Below are positions 41,927-53,546 of a stretch of 64,000 bases of DNA, piece after piece (position 1 is the stretch's first letter; each line of letters starts with the position of its first letter). The notes beneath the pieces were generated by a model. The model saw only the letters and a program-made list of their open reading frames with translations. It did not search any database and was not told where the DNA came from. The stretch is taken from the NCBI GenBank assembly GCA_001600175.1, contig BCJC01000005.1, forward strand, positions 290,471 to 354,470, in the 5' to 3' direction. This DNA comes from Erythrobasidium yunnanense (Eukaryota; Basidiomycota; Cystobasidiomycetes; Erythrobasidiales; Erythrobasidiaceae). The position numbers and the translations under genes are program-made.

Positions 41927-42612
41927 ATGGCTCCCAACACTGCTTCTGCTACCAAACCACCTATGCCTGACTTGGCGCAGTCCATCTCGTCGGGAACAGA
42001 CAGCTCAAGTGGGTGGCTCACGTCCGCGTCGAATATACAGTAACAGCTGATAAGTGTATTCTCTCTGCCTACTCTTCGCCTGCCTCGTCGCTGTGCCTCA
42101 ATCCTCTACCCCGCAATCTCGTCTCATCTCGTCGCTTCCCCGCACTGTCACCCCGCACTTATCTCTCTCTTCTCACTGGCAATACAGCCTCCTCCATCCA
42201 GATCAACGATTTCGAGTTCTGTTCAGCGCACGGCAAAGAAGTATGTGCCGACTGCGGGATCGACACGCTCGAAGACAACGATTTCGTAGCTGGAATAGAT
42301 CATGTTGATGGAAGAGAGCCTATCGAGGTTTCCTTTGCACACAATAAGAATGGAGAAGTAGTATGCAAGAAACACTCGGCGAAGAACGATAGCTGCTTTG
42401 CGTTCAAGAAGCAGATTGTGAAGGTGGGCCCGCGTCTACTGTTCCCACTGCATGGACGAAAGCTAATGCAGGCTGTCTATTTGATGTGCAGCTCTCTAAG
42501 GAGGTAAGTAACAGATAAGCCATCTCTTCATACATCTACTGTCACTGATGACAACGTCCAGGCCACCAAGACTCAGAAGAAGTCCAAGAAGGTCGAGAGC
42601 AACCTCTTCTGA
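41927..42612 (+). CDS. small Cys/His-rich protein, conserved-looking, function unknown
   Basis: About 130 residues from four exons: MAPNTASATKPPMPDLAQ.., then a main exon with INDFEFCSAHGKEVCADCGIDTLEDNDF, IEVSFAHNKNGEVVCKKHSAKNDSCFAFKKQIVK, a 12-nt microexon LSKE, and ATKTQKKSKKVESNLF. The spacing C-x2-H-x4-C-x2-C followed by C-x2-H-x5-C suggests one or two small zinc sites, loosely like MYND/treble-clef proteins. The Lys-rich tail is typical of nucleic-acid or ribosome binding, but no function can be assigned. The long first intron (about 195 nt) shows CT-rich stretches. Confidence 0.7.
42492..42503 (+). other. 12-nt microexon (LSKE)
   Basis: Acceptor TGTGCAG, donor GTAAGT, phase 0 on both sides. 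Skipping it would delete exactly four residues without a frameshift, so it could be alternatively used. Confidence 0.65.
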
Positions 42613-43026
42613 GAGGACACCATCTCTCAGTCAGCAGCACACATACCTTTATCCAACCTCACATCAGAACACGCGTTATGCTGTCGCTGGTGCGGTGGAG
42701 AGACAGGAGGGCGGTGAATATCGCGGCATGCTGGGCTGCATGGGAAGATATACGCAAGAGGCAAGGAAAGAGAAGCAGTTGTTGGAATATGTAGCGTAGC
42801 GTCTAGTCTCAAATGTCAAAAATCATACTATTGACCGTCAATCAGCGATTGACCGAGCAGCCCCTTGTTTCGGTTCGCTTTGCTTAGAACGGTATCCTGG
42901 AAAAAGGTAGCGTACCATTCAGCGACAGAGAGCTATCCATACCATTGCCGCACTTGGACTTGCTACAAGGAAGCTCTGTGCTATTCGCGACCTTTCCAAT
43001 CCTACTTTCAAATAATACTATTGTAT
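42613..43026. other. convergent intergenic region
   Basis: 414 bases between 3' ends. No gene, RNA or repeat recognised. Confidence 0.45.
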
Positions 43027-44371
43027 CTACTCAATATTGCTGATCCATGTACCAGACTCGAGTTTTCCTTCGAAAGCCTCCTTGAGTCTCTTACAAGCGA
43101 GTTCTTCAAACTGTACTGCGATGTCCGTCGCTTTCGTCTGATGCGGGAATGGGTGAGGGACCCCCTTCGCCAACCACAATTCATTCCATCCATTCGGGTT
43201 CTCCTTCTTCAATCTATGAGCGTATGCAATACCTTCGTCGCGCAGGGCGTCCACTTCGGCGGGTACGATGAGTGCAGGAGGCAGGTTTGCTAGAGAAGAA
43301 GCGTGGATGGGAGACAGGGACGGAGAGCGTAGAAGATCGTCTGTTACGGACTTGGGCAGGAAATACTTGTAAAACCATGACATGCGGGCATGGTTCAGGA
43401 AGGGACAGTTGTAATGCTCTGTCCAGGAGCGGTATGGGCAGTCTACAAGCAATTACATCAGTCGAATACCAGTTGGGCAACGAAGGGGAGGTGCCCACCC
43501 TTTCGCGGCTGGAGATCCGTTCCTAGCGCACTTGCGTCGCAGACAGGAATGACCAAGAGCTGGAAGCACGGCTTGTATTCCCACTCTTCATCTCTCGCCA
43601 TCTGCGAAATGAGTGCAGAGATATGTCCACCCGCTGAGAAACCTCCTACAGCCATCTTAGTCCTATCGATTCCAAGCTCTTCGGCTACAGATGTTGTCGA
43701 GAGATACTTGAACACGTCCCGGCAGTCCGTGATGGGGATGGGATACTTGTACTCGGGCGCGAGGCGGTAGTCGATATCGATGCCGATACAGTGCGTATCC
43801 GCAACTACCTTCTGGATGAAAGACGCGTCGTCGTCGAGGGCGCCGATGACCCAGCCTGCCAAGACATATATACGTTCAGTCATATTCAGCTGTCAGTGGA
43901 GGAGTAACGCACCTCCTCCATGGACATTGATGTAAGCCGGCAACTTCTGTCCCGACTTCTTATCGAAGTTCTTAGGATAGTAGACCCTGAGTCGGATCTT
44001 GCTCCCGTCTTCTACAGGGCATTCATGCGTCTCGATAGTCCCTACTTCTGGGCCTGGTTCTCCGCCAAAACCTAGCAAGACCGGATTGGCGCGGTATTCT
44101 TCAATGGTCATTTCGTGAGCTAGGACTTTGCCGGCTGCGATAGAATATCATATCAGATGGGAGGGAGTAGATAGAGGTAAAAGTCGGCGCACCAATGTGC
44201 TCGTTGTACATGGCAGAATACTTGGGTCCGAAGATGCCGGCATAGTGTTCTGTCAGACCATTGCGCAGGTGAGGGCTTGCGTGGGTGTCCATCGACATTG
44301 CGTGCTGAAGCGGATATAGAGACTTCAATTGCAAGAAGAAGAAGAGAAGCAGACTTGCTACTTACGTCCAT
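43027..44371 (-). CDS. HSL-type alpha/beta hydrolase (esterase/lipase, alpha/beta_hydrolase_3)
   Basis: Carboxylesterase-like enzyme, probably cytosolic. The first coding exon is only six bases (ATGGAC, 44366-44371), then SLYPLQHAMSMDTHASP and LTEHYAGIFGPKYSAMY. The oxyanion motif HGGGW is split by an intron. It is followed by DIDYRLAPEYKYPIPITDC, the nucleophile elbow GGFSAGGH, the acid in VPAEVDALRDEG and the His in GVPHPFPHQ, which completes the triad. HGGG and DYRLAPE place it in the hormone-sensitive-lipase family. It stands head-to-head with the SDR gene, 210 bases apart, which suggests joint control. The alternative start is the later ATG in HAMSMD. Confidence 0.87.
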
Positions 44372-44581
44372 GGCCCCCAAGGAACGTCGGTAAGCTCCGT
44401 ACCGATGGAGAGAAAAGTCTCTTAGACTGAGAGAGATAACAAGCTTTTCGGCCTGCTTTCAAAATAGCACCTAGGAAAAAGGCTATCACGAGGGAGAACG
44501 AAGAGAATCTCTCGTTTCGCCTAATCGACCCTCACCGAAAGCCGGCCTTTTTGGCTCTCTTGACAACATTTATGTGATCAC

Positions 44582-45637
44582 ATGACTCTTTGTTCTCAAG
44601 CTTCCAACATGTCGCCCTCGAAGAGCCCCGTCGTCCTCGTCACTGGAGCCGCAGGCTTAGGGATAGGAACCAGCAGCTGCATCCGCTTCGCACAAGAAGG
44701 CTACAACGTAGTCGCTACAGACATACAAGATGGTCTATCAGACGAGAGCGAATCTATCAAGAATATCAAGAAACACCTGAAAGGGGATGCACAATGTTTG
44801 GTTCTCAAGATGGACGTATGCTCATCTGAGAGCGTTAACGACGGTTAGTTGTCACTTCTACCTATCTTCTCCCTTCTCCCTTCTTCGTTCTACATACACT
44901 TCCTTGCGATCCCCCTGCTTCATATGGGGCTCTGACCTGATGACTTTATGACTCTACAGGCGTCAAAGCTGCTATGACACAGTTCGGAAGAGTAAGCAGC
45001 CGTCCTTCGAGGATCATGCTCGTATATAAGCTGACATCCTTCCCAGATAGACGTCGTCATCAACAACGCTGCGGCATCTTTTGGTACAGACATGTAAGGT
45101 TGTTTGCATATCCATCTGCATTCGCTAATCTCCCAGAGGTGTTACAGCCTGAAGATCGACGAAGCTACCTGGGATGCGAACGTTAGTCTAGCTCTCAAAT
45201 CCGTCTATCTCGTCTGCCGGGCAGTCCTCCCCATCATGCTCTCCTCTCCCTCTGGCGGACGTATTGTGAACGTGTCATCTGTCAATGGTCAAACGGGCTT
45301 AGGAGAAGAAGCATACAGCGCCGCCAAGGCCGGCGTGATCAATCTCACCCAAAACCTGGCCGTCAAATACGGTCCACAAGGCATACGCGTCAATTGTGTC
45401 GTTCCAGGAACGATAGAGACGAATCTATGGAAGGAGAGAATCGACAAGGACCCCAACGTCCTTCAGAACCTCAAGAAATACTATCCGCTAGGAAGGATTG
45501 GAAGAGGGGAAGACGTAGCGAACGCTATCTGGTTTTTGGCAAGTGAACAGTCGAGCTGGATTACGGGAGTCTGTCTGAATGTAGATGGGGGATTGATGGC
45601 TGGAAACTCGGGACTGCAAAGAGATCTGGTGCCATGA
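44582..45637 (+). CDS. short-chain dehydrogenase/reductase (SDR)
   Basis: NAD(P)-dependent oxidoreductase of the classical SDR type, about 260 residues. It has VVLVTGAAGLGIGTSSCIRFA (TGxxxGxG cofactor loop), ATDIQD at the end of beta2 (an Asp that favours NAD), DVVINNAAASFGTD, KSVYLVCRAVLP, the catalytic Ser in IVNVSSVNGQTG, YSAAK (YxxxK), RVNCVVPGTIETNLW and the C-terminal WITGVCLNVDGGLM. Four exons with short introns. Two starts are possible: 44582 or 44609 (MSPSKSP); the second fits family length better. The close divergent partner is an HSL-type hydrolase. Confidence 0.9.
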
Positions 45638-45897
45638 TCAATGTACCGCAGGCTTCGCAAACTTCATGTAACGCTAGGTAGGATTGTCTCGAAATGCTTA
45701 AAACTACAACATACAAGATTAACGTGGAATTCCATCTAAATAAGGCTGTTCCCCTGCAGACGCTACCATATGTTAGGGGCCTTGGTAGGCTTCCTTCTGC
45801 CATCGACGAAGCTACTTCGTAGAGCACACCAGATTCGTTTATTCTGACCCGGCGGCCACGCTTACTCTCAGTTTTGTTATTCTCGCTGCGACAAGGT

Positions 45898-46579
45898 TCA
45901 ATCAGAACAGTGCATTATTCGCTCCCTTGTGAACGAACATACAAGATTATATGTATGGCCTCGATTGGGGGATATTGAAGACTTTTCGAGAGCTTTGTCG
46001 AGCAACGCATCGAGGGCCACGCCTGCTATGAGTATCTCTCCGAGAGATAGGCGTCCGGTTCGTAGCAGCTCTTTGATGCACATCAAGATGAGGATGCTCT
46101 CCTGTATCTTCTTGCTCTTGTCTACGGCGGTATCGCATCGATGATCTTGGCTGTTGCTTTCGAACCAGTGCCCATGTATGCAACGAAGTCTCGAATACCA
46201 GCGTCCATACTATGTACCACCTGCTCGTGGTGCACCTCATTAGCGGCGAGGGCGTCTGCCAATGAAGCTGGGAGCGAAGAGGAAGGTGAAGAACGGGCTG
46301 GATCCCGTGTGGATGACTTCTTGTCTCTCTTCAAGTGCGACCTTGAGAAAGACAAGTGAGCAGCCAGCACAGCTGGCTCCTAGTCTGCGGCCTTTTCAAG
46401 TCTATATACAGGGTGCGCCACACCCGCCCACCCACCCCATGGCGCACCACAAGCGGTGTGAGTGCTTGTCTCTCTGTACAGACTGAGATCGGGGAGAAGG
46501 AGCGAGTAATGTGATGAGGAGAGGTGCTTGCCCGGATGGCCCATAGGCGAGCCATGTAAAGTCCTTGTGAAGCTTGCAT
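45898..46579 (-). CDS. possible small gene with mitochondrial-type N-terminus, unrecognised
   Basis: Tentative. A minus-strand ATG at 46579 opens MQASQGLYMARLWAIRAS and ITRSFSPIS, which is Arg/Ser-rich and could be a presequence. Downstream, another frame reads LPASLADALAANEVHHEQ and SMDAGIRDFVAYMG up to 46122. A third frame from about 46110 to 45898 reads ESILILMCIKELLRTGRL and EILIAGVALDALLDKALEKS. The pieces look protein-like and follow in order, but linking them needs either a GTTGCA-donor intron ending GATACAG or a one-base frame error. No family recognised. Confidence 0.28.
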
Positions 46580-46901
46580 GTATGCCAGGCTAGTACGATA
46601 CGTCTAGGAAGACAGGATGCTGACGAGACGAGTGCCAGAGGGTTCTTCCAGGTGCTAACAGCATGCTCTCGATAGCTGAGCTCTTCGCAGCCGATTTTGG
46701 TAGTGAGCAATGAGGAAGCGTTCGTATGCGGACGCATAGCCCATCGAGAATCGCCATGACCCTCTCTTTGCATTGTCGCTGATGATAAGCTAGACATACA
46801 GCTCGTCGCCCCGACCATGCGAGATGCATTTCCTACTGCGACTAGAAGCATGATAGTAAGGTTGAATGTGCTGGTACACCTCTTTTCATCCGTCTATCAT
46901 G

Positions 46902-49493
46902 TCATCGGATTGAGCCACCAAGCTAAAGACTCCGATGCAGGTGCGCTACCTATGAAGTCGTCGAGCATGTTGGAGGAGGAGAAGTTGAGCCAGTCGAGGT
47001 CGTTGTTGAGAGCGAGACTGTTGTAGGTAGGATCGATAGGAGTGAAGTGGGAGTCGAGACTGGCGTTCTCAGATAAGGTAGCTTGATGCAGCGAGGGATC
47101 CCTTGACGGAAGCTGTGATAAGACATGATCATCAGCACAGGCTCTTCAAGCTACAAGATTGACAGGCGAACGAACCTTCTCGGTGAACAAAGATGAAGCG
47201 TCCTGTATCGACTGAACAGCATAAAGGACTTGCTGAGCAGCAGCGGACTCCCCACTCTTCGACAGTTCCTCCAGCAAGCTAGTAGCTTCCGCAAGTCCAT
47301 GCTTATGTCGAGTCGTATCTTCCGAGTTGCTTTGCGATTCGACCAAAGCGAGACACGCTATCTGCAAGCTTGAGCAGAGGAACCAGTACGATAAATTGAT
47401 GCCTAGAGCGACGAGTTGCTTAATGCATTGAATGATAGTAAGTGCACCGTCCAGGGCTTGTTCTTCTGAGATACTGCGTTGTCGGCGATATTCGTCCTCT
47501 GGTCCGCTGATATTCTTTTGGACAAGGAAGGAACGATGCATGATGAGCTCTGCGAGCCAGATACGAACATGTCAGCCCAAAAGCCATAGACAAATCCAGT
47601 AAGACTCACTCATCGTAGCTGCAGCACACTTGACAGCCTGACTTTGTCGCTTTAGATTCCTGTCCGAGCTAACACTCGCTGCGACATCCTTGATGTCGTT
47701 CTCCCACTTGTGGAACTCCTCGTTCAGGTGTGGAAGGGCGGCAAGCCAACGTGTATTGAAGACACCGCTGCTTGGATCGTGCGAGTATAGGCGGGAATGT
47801 ATGTTGAGCCAGATAAGGCTACAGCGGACGCGCATAGCATAGACTTGGTTCGAGATGATCTGGAGAGGAGTCTGATTATCTTCGTTGAAGGTTGGCTCCC
47901 AAGGTTGAGGCAGGTCACAGTCGCTTGCGACAAGGAGGGAAGGGCGACCGGACGTTAATGATAGCCAAACATCGTGGTTGAGAGTTGCGTAGAATAGTTG
48001 GCAGCGTTTGAGAGCCTCCGACTTGCTCCTACCGGCAAGTGCTGGCCTACGATGCAGGTTCTGTCAATCACAGAAAGTCAGCTTGATTGTCAGACATGTC
48101 GACAAAGCAGGAAAACAACGCACAAGCATCAGACACAGCCTCACGCTGACTGCCAGTGTTGCCCATAACGCATTACTCCGGGAGGTGTTGATCTCGAACA
48201 TAGCCATCTGTAGCGACAGCTGCACAGATTCAATCGATGCAAGCTCGACGACGTCCAGGAAAGAGGCTCGAGCAGCGGCATAGAGACGTTCGCTTGCATC
48301 GATCTGTCTTTCGAGGAAGGCTCCAAGGGCTAATAGAGCTGCTAGCGTTGTGCGTTGACCTTGAGGTATATCGCTTGACTGTGAAGCCGTGCCATCATTG
48401 TCCCAAATTTGCTCGTGAGTCCGCGAGATTTCCTCTGGATTAGGCCACCTGAAAGCCGAGTTTAGATCAGTAAGGGTGGCTGTTTACAAGCACACAAATG
48501 GAACAACTTACAGCTGATAAATGAACTCGGCATCAGAGACTAGTCGTTCAGAAAGCTGAAAGATCAGCTATACTCCGCAAGTTGAGCTATGAACATGTAC
48601 GCACAATACGCTTCGAGGAATCTTGTAGACTCCCGACGAGCGATGAGGTCCGGTATTCGAGGCTCTTTGAGAATAGTGGCTGGTGGTCGCTGATATCGAG
48701 CCATGACAGCTCCGCTGACAGAAAGTCCACCATCTGCGACTGGAGTAGCTGTTGAGGGGAGAGAGACGACGCTTGCTTGTCCAGGAGAAGGATGTAGAGG
48801 TAGGTATGCTGATGTCGTGGAAGTGGGTAGCTGTGCTGCGCCAGTCAAGATCGATGGGCTTTGAAGCGGCAGAGGCGCTGAATATGGGTTTGGGGGTCTT
48901 TGGACGCCGCAAACTATCTCAGCAAGATGCTACCAAGTGTATATGACGAGCCTTACGGCGAAAAAGGAATGTTTGGGATTGCTTGGTGATTTCGGTCCGC
49001 GAGGAAGTATGGGTGTGGTGCTTGTTGCAGCTGAGGACCGCTGAAGCTGTTGCGATGCCTGTATATGAACCTCAGTACGCAAATCTCGCGGAAAGTAGCT
49101 TATGCTTTCTTCGTACATTTGCATCACGTTATCAGCAGCCTGATACGAGGTCGAAGCAACCGGTTTCTGATCCAATCCAGCAGATGGAGGAGCGATACTG
49201 GCGCTTGACAAGGCAGCATCCTGGGACTGCGAAGGCTGCTTCTCGCGCCTGCGAGCTGGAGGATCCGAGACGATGCATTCGATACTGCGGCTTGAGCAGA
49301 AAGTACAGGGAAAGGGAGCGCCAGAGCAGCGAGTTTTGCGAGAATGACAAGCGTCGCAAGCTATCAGAACCGCAGCTTCAGCCTTTGGAAGATTCCCTTT
49401 TTCTCGAGGTCAAAGCTTCGCTGACGCACCTCGAGCACTTCTGTCGCCTTTGGCATAGCGCTTTCGTGGCGGTTGACCTTCTTCAGACGACAT
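46902..49493 (-). CDS. Zn(II)2Cys6 fungal transcription factor
   Basis: Nuclear regulator. Exon 1 (ATG 49493) gives MSSEEGQPPRKRYAKGDRSAR. After a short intron comes LIACDACHSRKTRCSGAPFP with CTFC and ECIV, the six-Cys binuclear cluster. A disordered linker leads to the middle homology (fungal_trans) region, spread over several exons: LAALLALGAFLERQIDASE, SLQMAMFEINTSRSNALWAT, LCLMLNLHRRPA, NHDVWLSLTSGRPSLLVASDCDLPQPW, YAMRVRCSLIWLNIHSRLY. The C-terminus ends in an acidic/Ser-rich likely activation part (LDWLNFSSSNMLDDFIG). The gene lies between SDR and alcohol dehydrogenase genes and may control them (inference). Confidence 0.87.
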
Positions 49494-49640
49494 GGATGAT
49501 GCAGAAGAGAGCCAGGATGCTGCAAGAAGATGTTGAGAAGAAACTGTCCAGAAGCGAAGATACCGACCCCTAATCTCGGTTCTTGTGCGCAAGGTCTCTT
49601 CTGACAAGCATATCTTCTCGTTTGAGTTCACTGCTACACC

Positions 49641-51061
49641 TCAATCCTGAACTATTACAACCTTATTGGCTTTGCCCGAGTTGAACAGCTCATACGCCTT
49701 ATCGGCATCCTTCAAGCTGAACCTATGACTGATAAGATCGTGTGGATGGAGCTGCCACTTCACTAGATCCTCGCACAGCTGCCTACCCTCATCTGCCGAG
49801 AAGACCCAAGATCCTCTGATCGTCAGCTGTTTCTGCAGGATCCATGGACTGGGCTTGATAGTGACTTCGTTATAGCCCCCAATGAACATGGTTGTTCCCC
49901 ATCTCTTCGCACTCCTGATAGCCATGATTCTGCCTCCTGCTGCGCCCGTTACATCGAAGGTGATGTCGAATCCTACGTCTCGGGGAGCTACTCCATCCTC
50001 AGCAATCGGAACGTCCTCCTCCTCATCGATGACCTTGATGCCAAGGGTCTTCGCAAACTCTCTTCTGCCCGGCACGACTTCGTAGCCATAAACATCTGCT
50101 CCCAGTTTGAGGCAGACTTGAGCCACAGCAAGCCCGACAGGACCCAAGCCTATCACGAAGCAGGTCTGGCCCTTCGTCGGCTTGAGCTTCATGACAGCAG
50201 AGTAAGCTGTTCCGTAGCCACAAGCGATCATGGCACCATCCTCGTAACTCAGGAAGTCGGGAAGTTTGATCAAGGTCTGTACATCGCAGAGGATGTACTC
50301 GCCGTGACCTCCGTGACGCTGCCAGCCGTAAGCACGTCGACCTTGCGCATTCTCAACTTGGCCCTTCGAGTTCGTCGTTCCCAGTTTCATGGACGTAGTG
50401 CAGGCACAGTAACGGGTCTCGGAACAGTCCAAGCAGCTGTAACAGCCTGCATACAGAACCTCAGTATCCTAGCAAGACAGCTGAATCCAGCATCCTCACC
50501 GCCGACATGGAAGACCAGACATCTATCGCCGATCTTGTACTGAGCTTCGGTTCCAGGACCAAGTGCGACAACCTGACCAGCAGCTGAGGTATTGTAGTGG
50601 AAGAGATCAGCTACATTTTCCGTAATAAACAAAGTCAAGGTAAGCCCACGCTCATGACCACCGATAATCTCGTCAAAATAGCCTTCCTGGTTCTTCATCC
50701 ATTTCCTAGCAGGAGACACGTCAGCTATCAATTACTAGCACTAGTAAGCGACAACTAACGAAGCAGGCAGTTTGTATATGGCTAACCATAAGGAGGAAGC
50801 ATCGCGTCAGCCAAATAATGTCTCGTAGAAAGTAAAGTAGCAGATGTACCGTGCAGGTCGCTCCCGCAGATTGAAGATGCTTTCATTCTCAGAAGAACCT
50901 CCCCGGCTCGAGGTTCAGGAACCGGAAAGCTATCCAACGAAGAATGCATGATTAGGATGGCACCGACGACAACTCGAATGATCGACGTACTCGTGCAACT
51001 CTACCTTCTCGTCTCCCAGGTACACCATGCCTTTCATCGTTGACGGAATTGAGCTTGCCAT
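49641..51061 (-). CDS. zinc-dependent medium-chain alcohol dehydrogenase
   Basis: NAD(P)-dependent zinc oxidoreductase, about 400 residues. MKGMVYLGDEKVELHE and FPVPEPRAGEVLLRMKASSICGSDLH give the first catalytic Cys and its surroundings. FDEIIGGHEPAGQVVALGPG supplies the zinc-site His-Glu pair. CYSCLDCSETRYC carries Cys residues for the structural zinc. RRAYGWQRHGGHGEYI, CGYGTAYSAVMKL, FVIGLGPVGLAVAQ (Rossmann GxGxxG) and DVTGAAGGRIMAIRSAKRWG follow. The relatives I recall are bacterial/fungal threonine- or polyol-dehydrogenase-like enzymes. My exon model reads through from CGSDLH into about 20 extra residues (…LADAMLPPY) before a 62-nt intron. This keeps the frame but is less certain. It stands divergent to the UNC93-like transporter gene. 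Confidence 0.87.
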
Positions 51062-51596
51062 GGCTGGTGGTGAACGCTGTTCAAGCTATCGTAAGAATAG
51101 AGAAGAGAGGTGCACAAGGTCAGAAGCGAGAAGGGAGGTACTGCTGCTTATCGCTAGAATACCTAGGCGAGCTTCCGTGGTTTGTACTTTGGCGAGTCGG
51201 TTTGTCTGCTCAGCTGCAGGACCGACAAATACCCCGGATCACATAAGCGGCATCCCCGGCCGTTGACAGATAGGCATTAGTGCCAGGCACAACGGTGGAC
51301 CTGCGTGTGACACGGTGGCTTCGGCTGGTGATCTTACCATCTATACTTTCATAGTCTATCACTCTATCGCTTATCTCACGGCCGCACCGAGCCATTGGTC
51401 CTGTGATCTTTTGATTAGGCGTATCGGTCTATGATCATTTCCGATGGCAACTGTCTGTTCCTTCTGGGACTTTCAGGGCCCTCTTCCTTGACTTGCCTCT
51501 TATCATTCAGCTGCATATTGCTTGCGTGCTTCAAGCCTCATCCAGCCATATCTGTGAAGCAGCTTTTCTCTAGTCTCAGCACTCGACTTGGCAGAG
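51062..51596. promoter_or_regulatory. divergent intergenic region, alcohol dehydrogenase / transporter
   Basis: 535 bases between two outward-facing starts. No gene is supported. Zn2Cys6-type CGG elements occur (for example CACGGTGGCTTCGG near 51310, CGGCCG near 51379), but short triplets like these are common by chance. Confidence 0.35.
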
Positions 51597-53374
51597 ATGC
51601 GCTTCACTATATACTCTCCCATCAATCAGGTAGGCTATCAGCCAGACTTCCTCAACAGAAGCTGATCTATCTCCGTTCAGCTCTTGATCGTTGGAGCAGT
51701 ACTCTTCGCCTGCCCTGGTCTCTATGGAGCCATCAGTCCGTGAACCCTCATGTCTATACACATGTCCGATGCTGATCAGTCGCACTTTCAGCTGGTCTCG
51801 GCGCGGGAGGGGGCAAGCCAAGTTCTGCTCAAGTTGCCAACATCACAAACTGTGTTCTTTATGGTGTCTACACGCTCGTTGCGCTAGTAGCTGGATCAGC
51901 TCTGAATGTTCTGGGACCTAAGATCTGTCTCAGTCTCGGAGCTCTCGGTTACCCAAGTAGGCATCACGATCTGCCTAGCATGAAGTACTACGCTGACTCG
52001 CTACTTCCTTCGAAGTCTACGCTGCCGGACTTTGGAGTAAGCGTCTCGCAACGTGTGTGACTTGCTAGATCGCTCACCTGTATTTCGCAGTTTACGACAG
52101 GACTGGCCAGGAGGTTCCACCAATCTTATTCGGAGCGGTTCTCGGTGTAGGAGCGGTGCGTGTTCCAATGTAGTAAAGCTGGCCCAGCGACATAGTTGCT
52201 GACCTCTATATCAGGGTCTCCTATGGACATCTGCAGGCTTCGTGCAGTATGCCTATGCCGATGAGAGCGTCAAAGGAAAGTTCATCGTGATTCAGTGGAT
52301 CATAGTTGCCGCCGGCAGCAGCATAGGAAGTGCCATTGCGTTCGGGGTCAACTACGACAAGACCGAGTCTGCAACTGGATCCCCAACGTCCATCTATCTG
52401 ATCTTCATCATCATCGAAGTAGTAGCCATCATTGCGGGATTCTTCTTAATTGTGCATCCCCGCGAGATCCGTCGAAAGGATGGGACTCCGATCGCTATCT
52501 TCGAGGACAAGCGGACCTACAAGGAAGAATTGGCAGCTTATGCCCTCCTCCTGAAGGATTGGAAGATCTGGGCCTTGTATGTTGTCGGTCTATCTTCCGA
52601 GATGTGCCTTTCGTTCCAGTCGACAATGTCAGCGCACACCTTCAATCTTCGGACTCGCTCGCTCGTCAATCTTCTCTTCTGGCTCATCCAGGTTCCAGCT
52701 ACTCTGCTTCTGCAACCGATCTTCGATGCTAAATGTAGACGAAGGACTCGTGCTCTTATGGGTGCGACATACTTGCTCGTCATCGTCCTGACTGTCATGC
52801 TCGTTGAGCTAGGTGAGTGCAAGCCGCTTTGGATCGAGTGTTGCAGCTCTGAGACTTGTCTTTTCTAGTTTGGCTGCTCGGACCGGATGGCATCACTATC
52901 AGTGAGGCACCTCTGAACCTTGACTGGACAGCCGAAGCTTCGAAAATAGCTCCCCTCATTGCAGGATACATGCTCAACGGCGTCATTTACGCCTGCTGGC
53001 AATCTGTCGTTCAATTCGTCATCAGTACCTTATCCAATGATCCCAAACTCACAGCACGCTACGCTGGAATGTTCAAGAGCGCTGTCTCAGCTGGTATGAC
53101 CGTCTCTTTCGGAGTCACAGCTGCCGAGGCGGAGTTTCTGCCCCAGCTCATCTGGCAATTCGTCCAAACAATGGTCTCTCTGGCACTCCTCTACTTCGTT
53201 TGCTTCTTCGTCACCGAGACCAATTATTACCAGGAGAAAGATGTAGTCGTCCCGACATACATCAAGGAGATTGTAGGAGACCGCGTCGACATAGATGCTC
53301 TAAGATCACAAGCAGCTATGCCGCAGGACCAAGCTTTCGCTTCCATCCCAAGCGACATAAAGGAGAAAGCCTGA
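51597..53374 (+). CDS. UNC93-like MFS transporter
   Basis: Multi-pass membrane protein of the UNC93/DUF895 branch of the major facilitator superfamily. The start exon encodes MRFTIYSPINQ and is joined by a 51-nt intron to LLIVGAVLFACPGLYGAI. Next come TGLGAGGGKPSSAQVANITN, YGVYTLVALVAGSALNVLGPKICLSLGALGYP, LFGAVLGVGAGLLWTSAGFVQYAYADE, KGKFIVIQWIIVAAGSSIGS, an intracellular loop, and six more membrane segments ending VSLALLYFVCFFVTETNYY. At least seven exons. 'GLGAGG', 'ALGYP' and 'G.GAG.LW.' are family marks. The substrate is not predictable; fungal members are sometimes linked with uptake of small organics. Confidence 0.87.
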
Positions 53375-53546
53375 TGGGAGCGAAATGAAATCAGTGGACG
53401 AAGAGATAAGTGTCGTTGAAAGAAATGTTGAAACGACCCAAGAAGAGGGAAAGGAAGTGTAGGAATAGATTTCGAAAGTAGCATGTATAGAAAGGGCATG
53501 TAGAAACTATATCGTCTTGAAATTTGTGCAATAAGTGTGATGTAGC

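Noticed and set aside
46402-46851. 149-codon minus-strand frame between SDR and the Zn2Cys6 gene
   Set aside because: No motif, odd composition, and it competes with a better-looking overlapping frame; not supported as a gene.
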